From Paraescarpia echinospica (Eukaryota > Annelida > Polychaeta > Sabellida > Siboglinidae), in assembly GCA_020002185.1 (NCBI GenBank), contig CM034534.1, positions 60,988,067 through 61,052,066 on the forward strand: DNA of 64,000 nt, read 5' to 3'. The notes under the pieces are model-generated. The model made no database searches. It was not told the DNA's origin and saw only the letters and a list, made by a program, of their open reading frames with translations. Below are positions 50,301 through 58,172 of this stretch, piece after piece (within the stretch, counting starts at the first letter, position 1; each line of letters opens with the position of its first letter). The position numbers and the translations under genes are program-made.

Positions 50301-53300
50301 ATGAGTTCGACATCAGGCACTACAAGAACTCCCACTGGTGCTACGACACCCCTGGGGTCGTTAACCCAGAGCAGGTGGGGCGTTTAGTGGTGTTGTACCG
50401 TATACCAGTATACTGGTGAACCAGTTTTTCTGTACGGTTTTGAAACTGTTTTTTATTCATCCAAACTGGTATTCCATACGGCGTGTATACATCGTCAACT
50501 AATAATGCTTGAATGTTACCAAACATCGTAAAAGTTACAGAATATGAAAAAATCCAAGAACAGCCGTGCATGTCGGTGCATAGAGCAGGCACCCAAACAA
50601 CGAACAAGCTTGGAACTGTATGGAACGATACTATATGCCTACAATTCGTCCTTCATTTTGCTTGAATGTCGTCTATGCAAAATGGATGTTTCATTTGTGA
50701 AGTTAATTATGTTTCAAACCATCGATTCTGTGGACGATCACATAATTTTGCGTATAAAAAACCGCATACCGTACCATATATTGTATAAAGTATATGGTAC
50801 GTACCATATACCGTATAGAGCCATATGGTATACAACTCTAGTGTTTAGTAGGGCTGTAATGATTCATTGACATATCATGATACTTCTCTCACATGTTACA
50901 TGCAAACATATTCACATGGGCGAAGTGGTTCGTCAGACTGAATGGTTCGAATTGGAATTCTTTTTATTTATTTCTCAGTCAATTTATCTTTTTTCTGTGA
51001 TGTTTCAGTCAGTATCAGCGAAGTTCATCAAATAACTACTGCTAGATGGTGATAAGGTAGTCTCAGCTGTCAACACAGAGCAAGTGTGTTATTTCTTCTT
51101 CATCCACTAAAGATCAAAGGAATTATTATTAAAATTCTAAGCAGGTGAGACGGTGCTTGAGAAAAATGTACCAGTAAATAAATATGATAAATACTTTTAT
51201 TCAAAAATCGTTTTTATTGCATAAATAAAACTTTAAAGCAGTGCTGTCTGTTAACATAGCAAAATCGATAATGAATTCTTACTGTTAGGCATGCCTGAAA
51301 AGCAGTGCTGTGGTCTGTGCAAATACAGGAGCACAGTAGCACAGTGGTAAGAGCTTCGGACTCTCGCCTGAAAAAACCTGGGTTCGAATCCTGTGCGGTG
51401 GTGTCAAACCTTGGGCAAATATGTTTACTCTACATTGCTTCAGTTCACTCAGCTGTATGAATGAGTACCCAGCTATAGACAGTGGTGGATATTTGTGTAT
51501 GAATTGTCTTCGCATATTAATTGCAGCGTGGCTGAATGCTTCCCATAGAAGTCGAGATGGTGTTCGATTGAACAGGTCTGCCAGGGAGTAAAGTGTAAAG
51601 CGCTTTGAACAGTCCTGAGGACTGGATACTGCGCTGTATAAGAACTTACCTTTTTTACAAGAATGTTTGACGTAAATTTTTACATAATTCAGTAAAATCG
51701 TAGAAGACAGAGAGCATTGCGACTGATGTCACCATTCAAACTGTTACCTTAGAGCGTCATGTAACTGCAAGAGCTAGTAACAACTCAATGGACTTGGGCT
51801 GAAAGTATGCAAACATCCAGAAACTTACGAGCTAGCCTTTTTGAACTCTGTACACTTGCAGATTTTTAAACGAAGTAATTATCTAAGTTACTTCCACTGT
51901 CATAAGTATGATCAGTTATTAAAAAAAACGGTTCCAGTCACCTTTATGCTTTGCATTACCAACTTATACTTATATATATGCAATACATTACTAAGGCCAC
52001 AAAATAAATCTTTCCCACTTACAGTTCTCATGCTAGTTGTCTCACTAATGGTATGTTGCTGTCACCCCCAGGTGATCAACCTGCTCACCTAGACAGAGCT
52101 GTCAGTTCTCACACTAGTTGTTGTCTCACTAATGGTATGTTGCTGTCATCCCCAGGTGATCAACCTGCTCACCTAGACAGAGCTGTCAGTTCTCACACTA
52201 GTTGTTGTCTCACTAATGGTATGTTGCTGTCACCCCCAGGTGATCAACCTGCTCACCCAGACAGAGCTGTCAGTTCTCACACTAGTTGTTGTCTCACTAA
52301 TGGTATGTTGCTGTCACCCCCAGGTGATCAACCTGCTCACCCAGACAGAGCTGTCAGTTCTCACACTAGTTGTTGTCTCACTAATGGTATGTTGCTGTCA
52401 TCCCCAGGTGATCAACCTGCTCACCTAGACAGAGCTGTCAGTTCTCACACTAGTTGTTGTCTCACTAATGGTATGTTGCTGTCACCCCCAGGTGATCAAC
52501 CTGCTCACCCAGACAGAGCTGTCAGTTCTCACACTAGTTGTTGTCTCACTAATGGTATGTTGCTGTCATCCCCAGGTGATCAACCTGCTCACCCAGACAG
52601 AGCTGTCAGTTCTCACACTAGTTGTTGTCTCACTAATGGTATGTTGCTGTCATCCCCAGGTGATCAACCTGCTCACCCAGACAAAGCTGTCAGTTCTCAC
52701 ACTAGTTGTTGTCTCACTAATGGTATGTTGCTGTCACCCCAGGTGATCAACCTGCTCACCCAGACAAAGCTGTCAGTTCTCACACTAGTTGTCTCACTAA
52801 TGGTATGTTGCTGTCACCCCAGGTGATCAACCTGCTCACCCAGACAGAGCTGTCAGTTCTCACACAAGTTGTTGTCTCACTAATGGTATGTTGCTGTCAC
52901 CCCAGGTGATCAACCTGCTCACCCAGACAGAGCTGTCAGTTCTCACACTAGTTGTTGTCTCACTAATGGTATGTTGCTGTCACCCCAGGTGATCAACCTG
53001 CTCACCCAGACAGAGCTGTCAGTTCTCACACTAGTTGTTGTCTCATTAATGGTATGTTGCTGTCACCCCCAGGTGATCAACCTGCTCACCCAGACAGAGC
53101 TGTCAGTTCTCACACTAGTTGTTGCCTCATTAATGGTATGTTGCTGTCACCCCCAGGTGATCAACCTGCTCACCCAGACAGAGTTGTCAGTGATCCTCAG
53201 TAACAAGCTCCTCCAGCCGCGGACCTTCATGGTGAAGCCAACACAGACCATGTTTGTCTCTGGCCTCAGTCGCATTGACTACGTCGAGGTAAGTCAGTAA

Positions 53301-56300
53301 CTAGCGTAACATCATACTGTAATTGAGCCAGTGTGCGCATCCTATTCATTTCTGTTATACTATCAGATGGTTTGTTGTCAAAACGTTTAGATGTTCATCC
53401 ACAACTCAAGGAAGAATATGTAATTATTGCATTATTTCAAAATGCAGTTGTTTCGATTTAGTCAAAGGTAAACGTCATTTTCCAGGATCGTGGGCCAGTG
53501 CTTTGTTTGTGCTCTTGGATTCATTTCAAATGTTTTGTTTTTTATGACAGACCCAGTTGAAAGCTTTGAGAATAAGACAGGCAGACTAGTGGAAATATTA
53601 TTATATATTTTTATGGGGAAATATAAATGCTAGATTAATGTTATTTTTAAATGTTTACCTAGAACTATCAGTCAACTGTCTCTTGGCCGTAATATTTATA
53701 TTTCTTGTAAGCACTGGATATATGTTCTAACGTATGTGACATATGTCATTGTTTAATATATATATATATTCAGCCTTTGGCGCATTCTAACACTATCTCC
53801 TCTGATGTGTCGAGATCCACTTGTTTCTTTACTATGTTTATTTGCTTCCTTGAACCACTGGACTCCGATCTACCAATTGGCAGTGTATTTCAAAAAACAC
53901 CAAAATGGTTATTTAGAGTTATTTGTTTACATATTTTGTATAAGCTATGCTTTCTAGAGGTTCTTTCTCCAGATAATTGAGTGGTGAACTCACCTCCAGG
54001 GGGCACCACTGTGTGAACGAGTTTAAGATCGAAATGCTGTAAAGGTGATGACTGTTTCCCTTGGTTTGTTGGTCCATGGTGGGGTGTAAAACTAGTTTTC
54101 TATAATCATTATCTTGGCCTACATTTGTGCCAGGCTTTGTTAGGCTGGGAATAGTTCGATCTGGGACGTTTTGATTTGTTTGACCAGATTTGTTCAGCAG
54201 TCCCTTATTCATGCTGTTTCAGGGTGATGCCTACGTGTACTTTACTGTGTTTGCTTCCATCAATCTTCCCGTTCACGTTGTCGACAAGGATGAGGCGGAC
54301 TTGTTTTATAACAGGAATATTGGCACGCCAGAGCTGGGGGTGAGTGGATGCGTAATAGGGGTGAATAATGCTCGACTCTGTCTGCTTGTTGTGTCAAATA
54401 CTTTGATAAAGAACTTTAATGTGTCACTGACTGTTTTTTGTCAAGATTTGAAATGGTCCCTGTCATTTTGTTGAAGAACTGGCTGCTCCCTGCAGTTTTT
54501 GTTGATGTGACGATTAGTCCCTGTGTTTTTGTTGAGGTACTGACTAGTCCCTATTGATTTTGGCCTCCGTTTGTTTTATTGAAGTGTTGATTGGTCTTTT
54601 TCAACTTTGTTCAAATACAGACTGATGCCATCATAGTGCCAAGAATGAAAGATTAACTCTTTGCACATTATCCCCATTCACTTGGAGCCCCTGCTTCCAG
54701 CAAATCTACCTAAAGTCATCACCATTTTGCATTTGTGCGTCTGTAAAAACACTGCATCTCCTCCCAGGTGTGAAGTTCACTCCCCTTTTTTATGTCCATT
54801 CACATTCTTGAACCATTGGCCTCTCATCTACTATTTGACGATTTAAGGTAGCTGTTTAAATGCCAGGTTCTGATTATATCAGTCTCAGATCGTCTTGCGA
54901 AACGCTTAAGTTATGTTCACCCAATAACATTGTCTGTAGGAGTGTTCGGCTAGTTTTCATTTCAGCCAGCATTTGTTCATGCCACATGTGATGTTTGGCA
55001 AATAGAAGTAATTATTTGAATACAAAATACCAAACGACTGAGTGGTATTCTGTACTCGGAATTATCTAACGGGTAATTATATGGGGATTCCCTGAAGTCG
55101 ACGGCTATGTCTTTGAATTGGTGCACGGGTAGGGTGGGGATCTGCATTGTTATCACAGGTGGTAGTTGCGATCTTGGTTAAGTCAGTTACATACTAGATT
55201 GATTCAACTAAATTCCATATATTGCGTAGAATATCTGCCAGGGGTAGTGTACATAGTTGGCACCCCAGGCTTGCGAGGATGGTTCTTTATTATGCTTATA
55301 GTTATTTACTTTTCAGCGGCAAATTGAGTGGTGAAATACTTCCCAGAGTATTACTACTGTGGTGCTACAATTAGCTGCAATTGTTTTTATTGCTGCATGT
55401 GTTCAGTGTGTAAGATACTTAATTATAATAACTGTATAATATTAGTACAGTGGTACTTAGGTACAAGTCTCTACCATTGACCAATTTGGCATGTATTCCT
55501 AGAAAGATCAAACTTTAAATGTTATATAGACAGTATCAAAATTGAAATTACATAGAAGCCTGTTGGTGAAAGTTTTTTGCAGTGAAAATGTGCAATAATT
55601 TATGTCTTCAGATACCACTTGGTGATGATGATCGACTGAAGAAACTACCTCCGTTGGAGAGCAGGGAGTTCTTCCTGCAGGGGAAAGGCTGGCAGGAGAG
55701 TGTGGCCGACATCCTTCTCTCATCCTTAGGTAATGACTTCCCCCTCAATCCCCTGCAATATAGAGGCCAGTGGGCCACATCACTTGGCCTGTTCTGTTCT
55801 ATCAACAAAATTTCTCTACCTGTCCATGTCTTCAGTGATGGTTTCACACTATTCACTCCTGCCCTTTTGAGATCTCTCTTGACACTGTCCCTCCATCATA
55901 ATGTTGATCATCCTCTTCGTGTTCTACCACTGTGCTGTATCTTCCATGCTCTCTTCTCAATCTTTCTTCATTTTAACAACTTAACCATGTGTGTTTAATG
56001 AACCCATTTTTAGGTCATTTAAGTGTTATCTCTTTATGAATGTCAACACAGTTATCTGCCCCAAATTATTCAGTAAGTTTTTTATATGAAATTAAACAGA
56101 TAATGGTCAAGGTATTTGTTCATTAAAACACATTTTCGCACTCAAAATAAATGTAGCTTATAAAAGATAACTTGATTTTATAACAGGTCAGACTGTTCAT
56201 TTAATTTTATTATAATCAGTACTTGAGGAAGCATGTATGTGTGTGAGGCATACAACCCACCAGAAGAAAAGTAACACCTTTGTTTTTTTTAAATCCTCGT

Positions 56301-56762
56301 TTGTTAAGATTTTTTGTTTTAGGGTTTGTACCAGATGTCAGATGGATGTACATTGATTGTTCATAACATAAATTGATTGTTCATAATGTGACACAAGGAC
56401 TAACTTGTTCCGACATATTTTAAAATTTACTTTGTAACAAATGTGATTTATGAATACTCTGGGAAACCCTCTTCTGCGTCTGTGCATATGTAACACTCAG
56501 TGTGGGGTAGTTAGTGTGGGGGAGGGTGGGATAGTTAATGTGTATGTGTTGTTTAGTTAGCCCTCTGCTTCATTGTGTTTCAGGCTGGGTGGCCATAACA
56601 GCGAGAAAAACGATGGAGCTACAGGTGAGGGCATGCACCCCAGGAGCTCGGGGGTGTCACATACGCAACCCCGCCTTGCTGCCCTATGCAGTCAACAACA
56701 GGGGCAAGCATATTCGGGGAACGGCAGGCTATGCAATGAAGAAGATAAAGAGAAGAAACTGA
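44371..56762 (+). CDS. NOA1: NOA1, circularly permuted mitochondrial GTPase
   Basis: YqeH-type GTPase needed for mitochondrial ribosome assembly and respiration. Exons: 44371-45397, 45948-46076, 48010-48177, 50139-50374, 53157-53288, 54223-54339, 55612-55729 and 56584-56762. Phases match; 701 aa (human 698). The start ATG follows a UTR acceptor at 44336. The N-terminus is Arg/Ser-rich without acidic residues, fitting a mitochondrial presequence. Zinc cysteines are C175-X2-C178 (with HC184) and C211-X2-C214. G motifs appear in permuted order: G4 NKVD 279-282, G5 SAKTG 321-325, G1 GCTNVGKS 349-356, G2 in WPGTT, G3 DTPG 511-514. The C-terminal part has [34 protein letters not shown] and GWVAITARK, with a basic tail KKIKRRN. 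Introns 2-4 hold three DNA-transposon remnants, a SINE and the 84-bp splice-site array. Confidence 0.96.
46137..46458 (-). repeat. SINE family A, full-length reverse copy
   Basis: Tail 'ggtaagttcttatattgcgc' on the left; tRNA-like head on the right with reverse B-box-like 'ggattcaaaccc' near 46392 and A-box-like 'gagctcttaccactgcg'. In NOA1 intron 2, about 60 bp after exon 2. Confidence 0.85.
47156..47869. mobile_element. TTAA-flanked non-autonomous DNA transposon, 714 bp
   Basis: Terminal inverted repeats: left GGCCAGACACGGCAGGT, right (reverse complement) GGCCAGACACCCCAGGT. The left flank is TTAA (47152-47155) and the right flank TTAG, one change from TTAA. TTAA target sites are used by Kolobok and piggyBac superfamilies. 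The interior is T-rich with no transposase, so this is a MITE-like derivative in NOA1 intron 2. Confidence 0.75.
48250..49563. mobile_element. TA-flanked DNA transposon, 1.3 kb, pogo/Tigger-like ends
   Basis: The left end is TA then CAGTAGTCCCTCTCTTCAG; the right end, reverse complemented, is TA then CAGTAGTCCCTGTCTTCAG. That is one mismatch over 19 bases, with TA on both sides. Subterminal 'gaggggacac'/'gacggacag' motifs recur. TA duplication and a CAGT start fit the Tc1/mariner-pogo group. No transposase-like ORF is visible, so it is non-autonomous. In NOA1 intron 3. Confidence 0.8.
50022..50155 (+). repeat. 78-bp tandem duplication of the NOA1 exon 4 acceptor
   Basis: 'gatcatgactgcagGTCACA' (AG ending 50060) and 'gatcacgactgcagGTCACA' (AG ending 50138) lie 78 bp apart, with about 35 bp of flanking similarity upstream ('acaaagtga..ctgaaagtga'). 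The second is the real exon 4 acceptor because it continues into GQTFEGV. The first reads GHIGQCFC then a TAA stop. Confidence 0.85.
50389..50842. mobile_element. hAT-like insertion beside the NOA1 exon 4 donor
   Basis: A 454-bp segment flanked by 7-bp direct repeats 'gtttagt' (50382-50388 and 50843-50849). Its ends, 'ggtgttgtaccgtatacc' and reverse complement 'agagttgtatacc', are similar. Inside, a plus-strand ORF includes [22 protein letters not shown] and TIDSVDDHI, resembling a BED/CGGBP1-type zinc finger. It begins 15 bp after the exon 4 end. Confidence 0.6.
50850..50905 (+). mobile_element. Possible hAT-type MITE end
   Basis: 'tagggctgtaatgattcatt' is a motif common at ends of hAT-like MITEs in animals. 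No matching right end is found nearby, so only a fragment is proposed. Confidence 0.3.
51328..51656 (+). repeat. SINE family A, best-preserved copy with pol III promoter
   Basis: tRNA-derived SINE. The A-box-like 'tagcacagtggtaagagc' starts at 51337 and a perfect B-box GGTTCGAATCC lies at 51381-51391. A conserved core follows, and a 3' tail 'gtaaagcgctttgaacagtc' leads to 'gtataagaacttaccttttt'. The tail resembles LINE 3' ends, which suggests a LINE partner. In NOA1 intron 4. Confidence 0.9.
52024..53156 (+). repeat. 84-bp array of duplicated NOA1 exon 5 splice acceptors, 13 units plus a partial
   Basis: Unit starts are 52072, 52156, 52240, 52324, 52408, 52492, 52576, 52660, 52743, 52823, 52906, 52989 and 53073; the real exon 5 starts at 53157. 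Each unit has branch-site-like 'ctcactaatg', 'gtatgttgctgtcacccccag', and about 35 bases identical to the exon 5 start ([12 protein letters not shown]). Lengths are 84 bp except 83 or 80 bp in units 8-11. Units 1, 2 and 5 carry CCTAG, an in-frame stop. The array-wide ORF up to 257 codons is an artefact. Confidence 0.97.
53797..54110 (+). repeat. Interspersed repeat family C, copy 1
   Basis: Shares 'tccacttgtttctt', 'gaaccactggactccgatct' and, further on, 'gatcgaaatgctg' and 'ttggtccatggt' with 58480-58780. A shorter relative is at 54755-54850. No coding content; NOA1 intron 5. Confidence 0.55.
54755..54850 (+). repeat. Interspersed repeat family C, partial copy
   Basis: 'cttgaaccattggcctctca' followed by 'tctactatttg' matches the corresponding blocks of the other two copies. 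NOA1 intron 6. Confidence 0.5.
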
Positions 56763-57133
56763 CAGTTTATTTCAGACTACAGGTGCATGACAACAAGACT
56801 TCATGATAAACAGATCTTCATTATTGGCAAAACAAGAGACAAATGACTGAACGAGAACAACTGTTACAAGAGCAACTTGAACAATGATCTGATAAACTTG
56901 GTACAGTGTAGTGCCTGGCCTTGAATTTGGCAAACTGGAGGATAAGACCTTGTAAGACGTGTCTAATTTAGCCATGAAACATTGTAAATTTTTTGGTGTG
57001 CAAACGCCATTTGTCAGGACATGCAGAAAACAGCTGCATGGTCGCCACCTAATTCAAGGCCTGTACCAACAAACCAGTGCAACATCCGACTAGTAAATGC
57101 GACTTTGGTTCGCTTGCTGCGATTAACGGGTGA

Positions 57134-57139
57134 AATAAA
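57134..57139 (+). terminator. Candidate NOA1 polyadenylation signal
   Basis: AATAAA about 370 bp after the NOA1 stop; another lies about 45 bp further on. Confidence 0.35.
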
Positions 57140-57222
57140 TAATGTGCATTGTATATATGAATAACAGCATTAAAAGTTCAAAATAAATACAGCAAATACT
57201 GTTTTTGTGTAATAATATCAGA

Positions 57223-57339
57223 AAAATATTATGTTATTAGTTATACTCAATATATCTATCAGATATGTAGATTTGTACTAAAAATATTATGTTATTAGTT
57301 ATACTCAATATATCTATCAGATATGTAGATTTGTACTAA
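57223..57339. repeat. Perfect 58-bp tandem duplication
   Basis: Two adjacent identical copies of a block running from 'aaaaatattatgttattagt' to 'gatatgtagatttgtact'. Recent, with no mismatches seen. Confidence 0.85.
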
Positions 57340-57640
57340 AAAACACGACTGATGTTAAATGTTGCCATGTAGTAGGTTGATATGAATTGACTATAAGATA
57401 TTGCAGCATTTCAGTGCTTATAATCTATGAAATGTCTTTGGTATTTAAAAGTAAATCTGCTTTTACTATACAGCGCCATGTGGTACTTTAAATACAAACA
57501 TAAATTAAAACAAGAATACTAACCCTGTAGTAAGTCAGTAATAGACTAGTATCTATTCAAATATTTGTACTTTTAGAGGTTGTTGCTTAAAAAAACAACT
57601 GCAGCTGTTGTTTCACTTGCAATGCCATTAATAACTATAA

Positions 57641-57780
57641 CATAGAAAGGTCGGCTTGACGATAATGTTCTGAAAAGGGTTGACTAATTGAATGAGACCT
57701 CATAAGACCATAACATTTTGACCACAATATATACAGACTAGTCAGTTAATAGAATGTTGCAGAGAGCTGGAAAGAACAAG
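57641..57780 (+). repeat. SINE family B, partial copy
   Basis: Matches 30411-30545: 'catagaaaggtcggcttgac', 'tcataagaccataacatt', 'cagactagtcagttaat' and 'gctggaaagaac'. The tRNA-like head is absent. Confidence 0.7.
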
Positions 57781-58172
57781 CAATAGAAGAACATTTGTTT
57801 CAAAATATTCAATTTGATCTATAATTGCCCCAAACTGGTCCTAGCAAATATTAAACAAAGAAACAGCTTTCTAGGTATCTGATATGCCAAACAGCGTAAC
57901 ACAAGATTTGTCCTATCGGTTGTAAATTGGAAACAAAATCATTCTACTGATGACAACAGTCTTATACTGCCGTTTATGCAAGCACATGTAAAAAACATAC
58001 ACCATGCAATGTTACGAGATCTTCTAAACTTAGATCTTAAAATTTAAACCTATATCCTAAAAATTGTGTAAAAACAAGTATATCCTATTCTCAGAATAAA
58101 TTATGCATTAACAGTGAAACAGTATAAATGACAATGTAAAATGGTGATCAAATGTTGTAGCCCACAATGATT

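Larger units (their letters stand above)
56763..58172. other. Tail-to-tail intergenic region between NOA1 and the USP gene
   Basis: Contains a NOA1 polyadenylation candidate AATAAA (57134-57139), a perfect tandem duplication at 57223-57339 and a family B SINE at 57641-57780. No further gene is seen. Confidence 0.6.

Noticed and set aside
52053..52826. 257-codon ORF with a 28-residue repeat
   Set aside because: Read-through of the 84-bp splice-site array in a frame different from that of exon 5; the real coding exon starts at 53157.
55582..55998. 138-codon ORF extending NOA1 exon 7
   Set aside because: It runs past the exon 7 donor (55729) into the intron; the spliced junction to 56584 restores the conserved GWVAI segment.
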